This document shows positions 9,830 to 19,087 of a stretch of DNA of 25,237 nucleotides, one piece after another. The notes beneath the pieces were generated by a model that was not told the DNA's origin, did not search any database, and was given only the letters and a program-made list of their open reading frames with translations. This stretch comes from Chara braunii. Taxonomy: Eukaryota; Streptophyta; Charophyceae; Charales; Characeae. Within the stretch, counting starts at the first letter, position 1; the number at the start of each line of letters is the position of its first letter. Made by a program: the position numbers and the translations under genes. The stretch lies in the NCBI GenBank assembly GCA_003427395.1, contig BFEA01000668.1, positions 763,597 through 788,833 on the forward strand. Reading direction: 5' to 3'.

Positions 9830-10200
9830 TGTCGCACACGGGAGTCTCATACCCTGCAGCGAGAGTAGGACCTCACGGTCGTGTCACGCAGGATTAAGGT
9901 AATGTTTTTGAGGCAGCTGAAGATACCACTCCGACCGTGTGTGCCAGCTATACCTCTCGCGGTTCCCTGCGACAGGACAGAGCTCCACAAGGTACAACTC
10001 ACCTCTACCCGAGGGGTTGTCACCACCCTTAGGTAGGCGTATCCTTGCTGAGCTACCGACTCACGTATGAAGGCTTTTACTTGCAATCGCAGAGGTAAGT
10101 CGGNCGAGGGCGTTTGCACGATTGNCGTAGCATAGGCATACATTATCAGGCGGCTGCCTACCAGCCGAGTACCCCCCCTCTGGCAAAACAAAACAGAACA
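9830..10200 (-). mobile_element. Inner end of a 5' LTR, outer edge unresolved
   Basis: The sequence right of the primer site starts TGTCGCACACGGGAG, so on the minus strand it ends in CA two bases before the primer site, as an LTR should. The right-hand (U3) edge cannot be placed, because no second LTR copy or target-site duplication can be seen. The end given here is nominal. A 205-codon minus-strand frame at 9847-10464 starts at GTG, contains four ambiguous codons and resembles no protein. I read it as non-coding. Confidence 0.55.
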
Positions 10201-11368
10201 TTTGGTATGTTTTTTTTTATGGCATGCTTTGATGTATGGATGCGTGCAGCTGGGGGAATTGGGAAAATTCTTGGGGCTCTTGGGCTTCTTACTAACCNTT
10301 GGACAAGTAGGAAAGACGACCAGGCCTGATCGCAAGCGGGGTCGAGGGCGGACGGGGAAACAANAGGATTTCAGTACGGCAACTGGGGAAGGAGAAAAGG
10401 GGCAGTCGCCACTGAGACTAAAAGCGGAGAATCCGGAGAGGGGGGGGTGTTCGGGAAACAACACGTGAGTCAGTTACCGCCAGCGAGGGGCGCGTCTAAG
10501 TGGCCCATAAGGGCTAGCGTGAGATTACGATGGGCCAAAACTCGGGGCCCAGATGCGTTGATNACGGCTTCCGCGAAATGGGTGTCGGTTCGGGGTGAGC
10601 ACTTGGTGTTCAGGCTCTGATGCGACAATCATGGTGACTCGGTGACCGCAGGCCCCGGTACGGCCGGGATTTGGCCACTTGGACTGAACTCGATTCGACC
10701 CCCAAGGCAAAATGGTCGGGAAAGTACGTTCAAGTGGCCTCGGAAAGGTAGAGGTAGAGATCGGTGCGCTCGTCTTCAAAGCGGTCGCCATGAAATAGAG
10801 AAAAAGGGGCCACCACGTTCATCGCCGGTAGGCGCTGGCAGCTGGTGGAATCATGGAGGAGCTAAGGGATGATGAGTGTCTCCCCTATAAGCCCCCCCAA
10901 CCATGACTGACTGCTGCATCTGAAAGAAATGAAGGGGGGGGAAGGAGAAATCAAGAAAAGAGTGGATACCAACCCCCCTCGCTAGCTCTGGCGCCCGAGT
11001 TCTTGATAACCGTCAGAAAAAAGGTGCGCGCTTCCTCGCTTCCGACTGCCAATCCCTGAGACGAAGGGGGCTCGTCAAAGAAGGACTGCGTTCGCAGAAT
11101 CAAAAAAAAAAAAAAAAAGGGAGAGGAGGGGGCTGCCTGCAGCCGGCTTGAGAAGAGACGAGCAACGCCAAAGTGTGGAGGGAGAAAAGAAGATCTGGGG
11201 CGAGCTGAGAGCAAAAGCCTGATTGGTTGAGAAAACGAGAGGAAGGATCGACAGAAGAGGAGGTGGCGGGTAAAGAACTAAGGCGAAGGAACATGCCTCC
11301 TGAAAAAGAGAAGGCGGGGACGAATTTCCTTCCCAACAAAAAGAAAAAGAAAAAGGAGAAAAAATTTA
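10201..11368. other. GC-rich and purine-rich stretch, no gene seen
   Basis: A poly-T run at about 10209-10218, a G run at about 10440-10447 and an A run of 17 at about 11103-11119 mark this as low-complexity DNA. A TATAAG at 10886-10891 followed by a C-rich run could be a core promoter on the plus strand, but nothing supports a transcript. It may be the remainder of the LTR that starts at 9830. The overlapping minus frames at 10951-11339 read through the A run and are not credible genes. Confidence 0.35.
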
Positions 11369-11570
11369 CAGTTAAGATCCAATGCNCGAACGCTAAGCCA
11401 AGAAGGGCAGAAAGAGCTGAGGAAGGAGGCGGGAAGAAAGGTGAGAGTTGTTGGGGCGGGACGAGTTTTCTCAGTTAGGATCCATGGTGTGCGCTAAGCC
11501 AGGAGAGGCGGAAGGAGCTGAGGAAGGAGGCGGGAGGAAAGGTAGGAGTTGTTGGGGTTGGAATTCGCGA
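11369..11570 (+). repeat. 101-bp tandem duplication in purine-rich DNA
   Basis: CAGTTAAGATCC at about 11370 and the following CGCTAAGCCA (11391) recur as CAGTTAGGATCC at about 11472 and CGCTAAGCCA at 11492. Further shared words are GAGCTGAGGAAGGAGGCGGG and GAGTTGTTGGGG. Two copies with about 101 bases between them are present; substitutions between copies are common. Confidence 0.65.
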
Positions 11571-12170
11571 AAGCACTCGACTCCGATCCTGGAAGCAGCG
11601 AAGGGGAAGGTGCCATTGGAGGAGAAGGGCATAAGGGTGGATAGGAGAAGAGTGAGCGGGAGTAGATAGAAGAAGAGGGGGCNTAGGCGGGAGATGAAAA
11701 ATTCGACCAAAAATTTTGACCAGGAGGAAAGGCGAAGGGAAAGAAGAGAAAAAAAATCAGCATAAAAGGGAGGGTGANGGAGAGAGAAGGGGGAGCACGG
11801 AGGCGCANGGGGCTAGTTTGCAAACACGCTATCGCGCCCTCACGTTCGTCGTAGCGTTCGTGAAGCCGCGCGGAGTGGAGGAAAGGGCCACAAGGTCTCG
11901 ACGGAAGGGGTGCAGTCAGGCCGGACGCGTTTCGAGGTCGGAGCCAGCGCTCGGCGGGAGAGAAAGAGAAGACGGGGAGTGTCGTCCATGCTAGTGCACG
12001 NCGAGGAAANTTCTGCACAGAGAAGCGGTCCATCATTCGAACGGCGCAGCAAGAGAGATCAAGAGAGACGGAGAGGGGAAGAGGAGGGAAATGTCCGCCC
12101 ACGCGAGCGCGCGGGATCGNAGGCTTTGCGCGCGGNAACGGGACATCGCCTGAGCAAGAAAAGGGGGGGG
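11571..12170. other. Purine-rich low-complexity stretch
   Basis: Long G and A runs dominate the plus strand. A 304-codon minus-strand frame (11494-12408) is rich in Ser, Pro, Leu and Phe, starts at GTG, crosses several ambiguous bases and runs across the 101-bp duplication. It looks like an antisense reading of purine-rich DNA rather than a gene. I see no other feature. Confidence 0.4.
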
Positions 12171-12214
12171 TGATAGAGAGATAGAGAGAGGGAGAGAGAG
12201 AAGAGAGGGAGGGT
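12171..12214 (+). repeat. GA-rich imperfect microsatellite
   Basis: The stretch alternates GATA and GAGA words and then runs into GAGGGAGGG. It is a simple-sequence tract without other signals. Confidence 0.6.
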
Positions 12215-12479
12215 CCGGGAAGTGTATGGTCGGTGGGCCAAGCCGATCGGTACACAGGCTCGAACCTCGAGCTCACCGGGCGCTTGGGCAAGGAAGTTCT
12301 GATTGCTCCTGGGAGGNGGTTTGGAGGGCCGAGACTCATCTCCAGGAGGCTCCGAGACAGCCTTGCTGACCGATCAAGCATCCTTTCCGGCGCGTTGCCG
12401 TCCGCCACGTGGTCGCTCCCAAGCAGCCTTGGATTATTGAGCTGGCCGCAGTTCGCTGTCNAGAGCTATTGNGGTCTGT

Positions 12480-13340
12480 TGATCTGAGTCGTTCTCGGAT
12501 TATCGGTCGGACTACGGCTCTCTACGTATCTATTCAAAGCGTCATTGTTCCCTCTCGAGATATCGTCCGGATTACAGTCCTCTGAATGTTTGTTAGTTCG
12601 ACAACAACTCTCTGAGTGTCATTGCAAAGTGGTATTGCTCTCCCTAGGATCGTTGGCTAGGCCACGGCTCTCCGAAAGCCAGTTCAAAGATCTATTGCTC
12701 TCGTTCGTTCCAGAATTAGTCCGACAGCAGTGCTCTGAGTGACATTGCAAAGTGCTCTCTTGGGTCATTCGTTAGTCCACGATTATCTGGAAATCAGTTT
12801 GGAAATGTATTGTTCTCGGTATTTTCGAAATTGGTCCGAAAGCAGTGCTCTGAGTGACATTGCAAAGTGCTCTCTTGAGTCATTCGCTAGTCCACGGTTC
12901 TCTGGAAGTCAGTTTGGAAATCTATTGTTCTCGGTCTTTCCGAAATTGGTCCGACAGCACCGCTCCGGGTGTCGTTGCAAAGTGCTCGCTTGGATCATTG
13001 GTTAGACCACGGTTCTCTAAGAGTCAGTTAAAAATCTATCGTTCTTGGTTGTTCCGAAATTAGTCCGGTAGCAGCACTATGAGTGTATTTGCAAAGTGCT
13101 ATTGTTCTCCCTTGGATCATTGCCTGGACTACAGTTCTCCGAGTGTAGGTTTAAAAATCTATAGTAAATCTATCGTTCTCAGTCGTTCCGAAATTAGCCC
13201 GACTGCAGTTCTCAACGTGTCATTACAAAGAGCAATCGTTCTCTCTTGGATCGTTGGCCATCGTTCTCAGCCGTTCCGAGCCTGTCATTTCAAAATGCTT
13301 TTGTTCTCTATTGGATTATTGACAAAAATGCAGGTCGCTA
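12480..13340 (+). repeat. Tandem array with dimeric unit of about 115 bp
   Basis: The word AGCAGTGCTC at 12726 returns at 12841, and a close variant at 12956, exactly 115 bases apart. The next diverged copy is at about 13070. Within each unit two halves of about 57 bases are related. One half carries GTCCGACAGCAGTGCTCTGAG; the other carries GACCACGGTTCTCTGAGAGTC at the matching place, and each ends near TCTATTGTTCTC or AAAGTGCTCT. Copies at the left and right edges are more diverged than those in the middle. The frames across it (12545-13366) change along the array and are not genes. Confidence 0.8.
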
Positions 13341-13378
13341 AGAGTCTTTCTAAAGGGCTTTTATAACGGGAATCGCTC

Positions 13379-13867
13379 TTGGCGGGGCGGTGGCTAAGGA
13401 ACCGGGGTACTTGGGAGGACGAGTGTGACAGGCAGCGGCGAGCTCGGCACGACGCGGGATTTTGGGGCGCCCTTCGAACTTTGGCAGCGGTACTTCATCG
13501 ACTTTTTTCAGCATCGGCCTTCGACATCGACTTCTCCTCGTTACCTTCGTGTGTGAAGCCTTATGCGACGGGCTGCGGACAAATTTTCATTAGGAGTGGA
13601 GTGTTGGGCTGTTCGGGGTGCTTTGGGACTTGGGGTGCTTGGGACAGGGGGTGTTGGGCTGTTTGGGTGCGAGGGACTTGGGGTGTTGGAATCTCTTGGT
13701 TTTGCGGGTCCGCGCCGGCCCCGCTTGCGACTTCAGCCACTTGCGACTTCCAAGAGAAAATCCAGGTCAGACTCTCGCTGGGAGGTGTGATATATTTTTA
13801 TGTGTGTTTATTCCTAAAAATCCGCAAATTAAGAGGGTGGAACAGTTCGCTTGTGGGGTTTGAATGA
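13379..13867 (+). other. 162-codon ORF over G-rich repeats, doubtful gene
   Basis: An open frame runs here, but 13379 is TTG rather than ATG. Its middle reads through ten G runs as a Gly, Trp, Cys-rich stretch, and two other frames are also open there. Its tail is a hydrophobic run (FYVCLFLKI) before the stop at 13865. No domain is recognised. The stop overlaps the ATG of the next ORF by ATGA, which has no meaning in a eukaryote. I think it is chance. Confidence 0.15.
13606..13683 (+). other. Dense run of ten G-tracts, G-quadruplex potential
   Basis: Ten runs of three to five G lie within 78 bases: 13606, 13615, 13625, 13632, 13641, 13647, 13656, 13665, 13673 and 13680. Every gap between runs is three to six bases, so the usual G3+N1-7 rule is met many times over on the plus strand. 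Partial copies of a CTTGGGAC..GGGGTGTTGGGCTG type word suggest that it grew by local duplication. Confidence 0.7.
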
Positions 13868-14460
13868 GGGTGAAAAACAATCAAAGAGCGGGAAGAAGAG
13901 CCGTCCGAGAGAATTGTGTGAGAGGGTCCGCGCGTGGGGAAGAGAGAGAGGACACTAGGGGGAGAGAAGAAAGGGGGGTTCGAGAGGGCACAGGGATGCC
14001 ATCAGTTTGGGATCCAAGAGGGTTGGTCCAAAGGGAGAAGGGTTTGCCAAATATCCTCGACCCACACGAGTTGTGGACGTCGCCCGCGCGGGCCGAAACT
14101 CCCGCGAGGGAACGGGCTTCTCAAGAGGGGGCTGGGTTTTCTGTTCTCGACCCACGCGGATTGTGGACGACGCTCGCGTGAGACGTGTCTCCCGCAAGGG
14201 AGCGGGGTTCTCAAGAGGGTGCTGTTCGGGATTTAGGGGTGAGAAGGGTGGTGCTTCGGGTGCCGGGGCCAAGGGTCGAGGACACTCAAACCGCCATTGA
14301 AGACGAAAGGGGTAGGGGGCTAATCCGGGAAGAAGAGAGAGGAGATACTTGGGGTGCCTTGAATGAGGAATCGGAGACCGAGTCTTGGGTGGACCGGTGT
14401 CTTGCCGATTTCTCGGACTCGGATCTCGGGGACTACTGGGATTACGAGAACGAATACTGA
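13864..14460 (+). pseudogene. Unrecognised ORF with 30-residue repeats and acidic tail, one stop
   Basis: From the ATG at 13864 frame 1 stays open for 199 codons except for one TGA at 14179-14181. The N-terminal third is basic (many Arg, Lys, Glu). The middle carries two copies of a 30-residue repeat, roughly LDP-x2-LWT then PARER then SQEGA, encoded by the 90-bp DNA repeat at 14047-14230. The end is strongly acidic with Ser, Asp, Glu, Trp and Tyr (for example DFSDSDLGDYWDYENEY before the TGA). The stop sits where the sister repeat has CGG, so CGA to TGA or a similar change would explain it. No domain is recognised. It could be the remains of a retroelement leader protein, since a TATA-like site and a gag region follow on the same strand. 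Two other frames and the antisense (13955-14503) are also long here, which weakens the case. Confidence 0.35.
14047..14230 (+). repeat. 90-bp tandem repeat, two copies
   Basis: TCGACCCACACGAGTTGTGG at 14057 returns as TCGACCCACGCGGATTGTGG at 14147, an offset of 90 bases. Each is followed by CTCCCGCGAGGGAACGGGCT or a close variant. The period is a multiple of three, so frames stay in step. A poorer third copy may precede at about 13990. Confidence 0.75.
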
Positions 14461-15082
14461 AAAAAAAGTTGAAGACTATAAGGTACGTATTTAAAGTGGC
14501 CAAACCAAAGAGACTCTCTTGCTAAAGTTCTACTTCCCCACCCTTTTTTTGTGAAACCCCGATTAAATACTCTGATTCCAAGACAGAAGAGAGTCAGACC
14601 GTGACGAAGGGGAAGAAGGGAATAAAGTGAGAAGAGTTCACGATACAAGGAGGAGAATGGGAGGGAGTATATAAGCTAGTGATCATTGATCGATAGGCGG
14701 ATAAAGTCTCGGGACCCGGGTAATTCCACGCTCGAGGTGGGCCGAGTAGGGGCGTGGCGCTGGATAGGCTAACTTAGGACTAGAAGTCGGTTCGGTGGGG
14801 GACATAGGGCACTGGTGTGTGACTTCGGTCCAACTCTGAGGAGGGGGATAACCTGTGCCCGCGGCTAGTCTCTATACCTGGAAGCGAAATGACCTCTCAG
14901 CGGGGGAGGACAAGAAGGTAGTCGAGTGAGACGGAGTTCCTTCTCTGGTCCATTTGATCCTGCTGGGCTCACACGCACCTTCTCCTTGCAGGGTAGGGGT
15001 GGTCTCTCAAGTAACCAAAGGTTAGGATAACTAGTAGGTCTTCCTTTTGATTAAAATAAGCATATTCAAAGGACCAGGGTGA
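14461..15082 (+). promoter_or_regulatory. Possible promoter and leader upstream of gag remnant, TATA-like site at 14668
   Basis: No coding potential is seen. TATATAAG at 14668-14675 is a good TATA box on the plus strand, about 400 bases before the gag-like frame opens at 15083. This would suit U3-R of an LTR or a leader. I looked for a primer-binding site between it and the frame and found none that clearly matches a tRNA end. No second LTR copy is visible. Confidence 0.3.
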
Positions 15083-15521
15083 GCGAGCACTTCGTCTGTG
15101 GGCGGTAATTTAGCGAAGGCAGTTGGCCTTGGGTCGAGTAGGGGGCCTATGAGCTTAGGAGTTCTGGAAGTCGAGCCGGCAGGTATTAGTATGGGAAGTT
15201 CCGGAGGGGTGGACGTATAGTGTTGCAACTTCTACCTGTGGACCAGGAATTTCGACATAGCACTCTACGTAGAAGAAGGGGCCGATCAAGGGGAGGGCTT
15301 TCTTAGTAGTTGGGAGGAGGTTGTTGGCCACGCTCAACTAGAGAGGGAACTTTTAGGAAATTACAGGATCCGGTATTTCTACAGGTTGGGTTACCGGACC
15401 TCTTGGCTAGGGGAAAGACCTGCCCCCGCGATACCGGAGGCGTATCTCGACGGGTCGGATGGTTGGAAGGTGTTAGTGGGGATTATCGAGAAGGTGGTCC
15501 AAAGCCAGGAGGGGCATGGTT
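15083..15521 (+). pseudogene. Gag-like N-terminal segment
   Basis: Frame 2 opens after a TGA at 15080 and reads a Ser/Gly-rich start (STSSVGG), then passes ATGs at 15146 and 15191 and a TAG at 15218-15220. It continues as a credible protein with many aromatic and basic residues (NYRIRYFYRLGYRTSWLGE at about 15355-15411) up to a TAG at 15521. The path resumes in frame 0 at about 15516, with the shift falling in a run of four G. The true start is unknown: no ATG immediately precedes the opening. No domain is recognised. Confidence 0.5.
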
Positions 15522-16259
15522 AGGATTGTAGAAGTGACTGACAATGGTAGGGTCCAAGTCGAGAAGGCGGACCTTCTCAAGGAGAGAGAGTGTTTCAACG
15601 TCCCCTTAGATCATCGTCCGGAAAGATCCTTAGCCGGACGTGAGAGAGGGATGAAACTCGAAAAGAGAGTTTTTCTTTGGGCACGGTTCGCTGTAGGAGT
15701 CTGGGAAGGGGATCACTGGACCAGGAATAGAGCTAGGAACGGGGTGAAGGCCCGACGAGCGAAGGTTCATGCTGAGGGCACGATCTACTGGAGGTGGCAG
15801 GCGTGGGTAGAGTACGTCACCCACTGGGCATTAGGGTCGTATCGCGTGCACCATTGGGAGATACGCATGGGGCCTATTCTAAAACAAATCTTTGAGGAAG
15901 TGCCCCTTCGGCATCGCCTGCCATTCCGCTTGCGCGTGACTTGTGTTCGGGACGAGGAATACCCTCGTGCTATGGGTTGCGTCCAAGCCATATTTCCGTC
16001 TTACGTCTTCAGGAGAGTGTGTGGAGAGGGGGCCGCGTACGAGAAGATCGTGAAGTCTATAAGGTGGGAGAAAAGGAAAGGGCTTTCCTTTCGTTCGCTT
16101 CATTGGTACTTCTCCTATTGTGTGGATAACCCGGTGCCAAACGGGGCTAGGGCCGAACGGATCCGAGAAAGGGTCTCTTTGGAATCGGAGCGAGACCATG
16201 AAGGCGGGAGAGACTACCGTTACCAAAGGGTGTTCGGAATCCGCCAAAGGGTATTTTAG
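15516..16259 (+). pseudogene. Gag-like segment with first cysteine module (A)
   Basis: This is the longest unbroken frame of the block, 247 codons, very rich in Arg, Trp and Glu. After about residue 140 comes the first copy of a module that recurs downstream. It has an RAMGC-type start, a hydrophobic stretch, then GLSFRSLHWYFSYCVD with CVD encoded at 16119-16127, followed by a basic helix (RAERIRERV). The frame ends in TAG at 16257, near a frameshift. The minus-strand frames at 15630-16247 are mirror readings of this one. No known domain is recognised. The module is compared in the findings. Confidence 0.5.
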
Positions 16260-16282
16260 GATGAATAATTCTTTTTAACAAA

Positions 16283-16501
16283 GACCTCGGTCGGTTTGTC
16301 GGATCCCCTTTAGACGGGCAAGGAGTTCGTAGCTTGGTTCCGAGCAACGGGGAAGTCCCCGATTGGAGGAGGTTGGAAGGTGGAGAAATCACGGTCGGCA
16401 AAAATTTCGTGTGGATAGAGTCGGAAAAAGTAAGGGGTAGAGCGACTGAGGTGCATCTCGAGCTAGACACTTGGGCAAAGGTTGTAGTACCCTGGTCTTA
16501 G
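16283..16501 (+). pseudogene. Gag-like linker segment
   Basis: Frame 2 gives a plausible 72-codon stretch that ends at TAG 16499-16501. It reads as alternating charged and hydrophobic residues (GGEITVGKNFVWIESEKV, then HLELDTWAKVVVPW), perhaps beta-rich. The path then moves to frame 1 at about 16500. Some similarity in layout to the stretch at 17590-17700 suggests that it belongs to the repeating module. Function unknown. Confidence 0.4.
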
Positions 16502-16929
16502 GCCAGGGGGGTGGGCTGGATCTATTGCTCCAAGAAGTAAGAGAAGTGAGGAGGAGGTGGATAGTTAGGGCCCGGAGGGAATTTAGCTTTGTGGCGATAG
16601 AGGCAAAAAGGTTCGCTCGGGCAGGTGAGCTCCCGAGGGCAAGTTATCTGGTAACGACAAAGGCCCTGGGCTTTGTGTTCTTGAGCTCAAACGAGAATCG
16701 GGTAGTAAAGCTCTTGGAGAGAGGAAGAAGTTTAGGCCTACCCTTTAGGACCCTGTGGATACTTTACACTCACTGTGTCGACCGGGGAATCCCTCCGCGA
16801 GGGAAACTCTGGGGTATTTTTAGGAGATTTGGGTCTCTGGAAAAGTTTGTCACCCTCTCGCCTGAGAAGTACCGCGAGTGGGTCTTCAAAACAACCATGG
16901 TCGATGGTAAGGTTTATGCTCAGCGATAA
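16471..16929 (+). pseudogene. Gag-like segment with second cysteine module (B)
   Basis: Frame 1 is open for 152 codons. It holds a basic helix (REVRRRWIVRARREF), an ELPRASY stretch, then RVVKLLERGRSLGLPFR and LWILYTHCVDRGIPPRGKL. CVD is encoded at 16774-16782, and an IFRRF helix follows. The match to module C, downstream, is clear by eye: RVV-hydrophobic-R, LWxLYTxCVDxGxPxRxxL, IFxR. TAA at 16927 ends the frame, and the path resumes in frame 2 at about 16919. Confidence 0.5.
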
Positions 16930-17401
16930 CGGAGTGGTAGAAACGATAGAGGCCGTTGAAGGAAGCCAGGTTTTGATTCCTGGGGACCCTCGTGTAACTC
17001 CGGGTTCGTGGACCGAAGTTTGGAGGGGTTTAGTGACCGGCCTAGGGACTCATACGGAGTACCTTGGGTCTGCGAGGAAAGTAGCGAACGATCTAGTACT
17101 AAGCAGTTACAAGGAAGGGACTTTCGAGTCGTGGACGCAGGTGTCCTTCGCCGAGCCAGGCGAAGTCTCTCGAGCTTCCAAGATGCTCCACGCAGCCTTA
17201 CCCGAATTCCTGGTGCAATCACTCCTACGAGACCCGGAAGGGAGAGTGGTAGAGGTACTCCGAACCGCGCAACAATCCGGGGTGCGGACGCAAGGGCTAT
17301 TTTGGCTCTACACTCGGTGTGTCGACGCTGGGGCTCCCCTTAGGAGAGAGCTAGCACCTATATTCGAAAGGTTAAAGGAGTTTGAGGGCGCACGTTGCTG
17401 A
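16919..17401 (+). pseudogene. Gag-like segment with third cysteine module (C)
   Basis: Frame 2 is open through this stretch and further upstream as a shadow of module B. The credible part starts near 16919 (LSDNGVVETIEAVEG). It contains a VSRASKM stretch matching the PRASY of module B, then RVVEVLRTAQQSGV and LFWLYTRCVDAGAPLRREL, with CVD at 17318-17326, and a final IFERLKEFEG helix. It ends at TGA 17399. Confidence 0.5.
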
Positions 17402-17785
17402 CGTCCCGTATGCCCTTCTCTTTGGCGAAGAGCAAGTGGCTAACCGGAGGGGGTACGAGGCTCGGACGAGGTGATGATAAGGGGAATTCCGGGAACTCTT
17501 TGAGCCTCGATAAAGCCTATAGAAGAGGTGGGGGAGATTGTCCACATCACATTACCAAAAGCGAGCTTGGAGGGTCCGACATGAACCATTCGAAGGGAAG
17601 TGTCTGAAATCCGTCGAGGAAAGGCATTCGTCCGGTTGTCGGTGAGTAGCGAGAAGGGGTTAGTGATCGGGGAAACCAAGATATTCTTTTTGAAGGAGGG
17701 TCTCCTAGAGGTAGTCCAAAGTTTCAAGTTGGGGGAAGACCCTTTCTTAGACGCGCAAGCTGTACGGAAAGGGTATATCAAGTGA
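17402..17785 (+). pseudogene. Decayed gag-like linker
   Basis: Frame 2 can be followed from about 17471 with TGA stops at 17501 and 17582, then is open from 17585 to a TGA at 17783. It reads like the linker before module B (short charged beta-like stretches, then IGETKIFFLKEGLLEVVQSF). The region from 17402 to 17470 has no clear frame and has probably lost sequence. Confidence 0.35.
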
Positions 17786-18176
17786 AATACGCGGGCTGGG
17801 GAGAGGTACCGCTATTTGTCGCCAGTGACCCCGTAGGAGTCCCTCGTTTGATCCTTGAGCGGGTCTACCCCTCCGAAGCGGTCAAGAGGGCAGTAGGGCG
17901 TAGGATCTCGATCTTGAACCAACTTTGGTTCACGAAATCGGACCTGCACGCCGTGCTATCGTGGTGCTTTAGAAACCCATACCAGGACGATTGGTCCTTA
18001 TAGAGGACCTGGGCGACGCCTTCGATGGTTGGGGCCAACACGTGAGGGTGTCGACCATTTCGTGGAGGTACTTGGGGAAAATCTGTGAGGCGGGGTTGGA
18101 AGGATTGGACCCCTCGAATCTCATTCGGATCGCGATTGCGTGCCGCCAGAGGAACTTGAGGCATGAGCGAGCCTGA
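17782..18176 (+). pseudogene. Gag-like segment with diverged fourth module (D)
   Basis: Frame 1 (17782-18003) contains GVPRLILERVYPSEAVKRAV and then LWFTKSDLHAVLSWCFRNPY, with the cysteine at 17965. The order of hydrophobic and basic residues follows modules A to C, but the CVD is replaced by CFR. The path then shifts to frame 0 and continues as LIEDLGDAFDGWGQHV to a TGA at 18174. Confidence 0.4.
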
Positions 18177-18836
18177 CGGCGGAGAGCTAGTGGGTCTAGA
18201 GAGGGTAAGGGCGAAATTGTATAGGGTTCTGACCCTTTGCAGGGAAGAGAAAAGAAGAGTTAGGTCGGGGTCGTTACGCATGATTAAGTCGCTGGAGGTA
18301 GCGAAAGTTAAAGTATTCGACGAGTTAAGGGAAGAGCTCCTCTCGGGAGAGAGATCGGTATGAGAACGCGCTTCACCTCTAACTCGGTGACTTGGGAGCT
18401 AGAGACTCGTGACGACGGCCCCGAGGTGGAAATAGAGGGAGTTGCGGAGCTCGCCCTTGGTCTTTGAGAGAACCAAGCGGCTCAAGCCGAGAAGGAATTC
18501 CTTGTCGAAGTCCGGCGATTAGCTTTGTGGAAAAGAAGGTCCTGAACCACACTAGCTCGATTTTCAATTTTTGTTAGTGAGGCGGGACGGGTGCGGTTCT
18601 CTAGGACGTGGAGAGAACCGTTGATAGAAGTCGAAAGAAAATTTGAGGAAGACGCTAGGTGGTTGGGGACTCTCTTCGAAGCTAGGTTGCACCTGGTTGA
18701 GGCCCGGTTCTAGGATAGAACGGGGGAGTACGAAAAGGCCTTAGAACGAATGATACACGACCAAGGCGAGGGCGCGCGGGGGAAGTGTGAGGATTTCTTG
18801 GCAGAAGTGGCCGAGAGATTGTCCAGGGTGAGGTAG
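18163..18836 (+). pseudogene. Coiled-coil-like segment of gag remnant
   Basis: Frame 1 (18163-18363) and then frame 0 (18360-18836) read as long charged helices with Leu, Val and Ala at heptad-like spacing, for example LERVRAKLYRVLTLCREEKR and EYEKALERMIHDQ. In frame 0, stops lie at TGA 18465, TGA 18543 and TAG 18711, with protein-like sequence on both sides of each. It ends at TAG 18834. Coiled coils are common in gag and could serve self-assembly. That role is inferred. Confidence 0.4.
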
Positions 18837-18844
18837 AACTGTCA

Positions 18845-19087
18845 ATGATTAGATACGACAGGGGGAACCCTGTCGGATCCTTAGAGCGAGCTTGGAAGGT
18901 CGGGGGTAGATACGGCGTGACCCTCCCCAAATTAGAGAAGAGGGGGAAGCTATTACTTAGTTTTTTTAGATCTACGGACATGAGACAATTGTTCATTTTT
19001 CGGTGGTTTCCAGAGAAGGAATCCACACGCAGAAAGCCGAAATCTTTCTGTCTCGCTACAATAGACTGGTTTTCGCGACCAAATTAG
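18845..19087 (+). pseudogene. Short gag-like segment before frame change
   Basis: Frame 2 gives about 50 credible codons (SLERAWKVGGRYGVTLPKLE, then RQLFIFRWF). The path then shifts to frame 1 at about 19003, and the rest of this frame is a shadow. Function is unknown. Confidence 0.3.

Noticed and set aside
9847-10464. 205-codon minus-strand protein near the LTR
   Set aside because: It has a GTG start, four unknown residues and no recognisable domain. It overlaps the LTR edge.
11494-12408. 304-codon minus-strand protein
   Set aside because: It starts at GTG, is low in complexity, crosses several ambiguous bases and a DNA duplication, and mirrors purine-rich DNA on the other strand.
12545-13366. 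A set of plus-strand ORFs with similar peptides
   Set aside because: They are shifted readings of the 115-bp tandem units; the frame changes from copy to copy.
13861-13867. Translational coupling by an ATGA overlap
   Set aside because: The upstream frame is not a credible gene, and the window is eukaryotic.
14940-15080. Plus-strand primer-binding site for the gag remnant
   Set aside because: Several TGG words occur (for example at about 14957 and 14999), but none continues as a clear match to a tRNA 3' end.
15630-16470. Minus-strand ORFs opposite the gag block
   Set aside because: They are shadows of the plus-strand frames, which have better composition and continue across the frameshifts.
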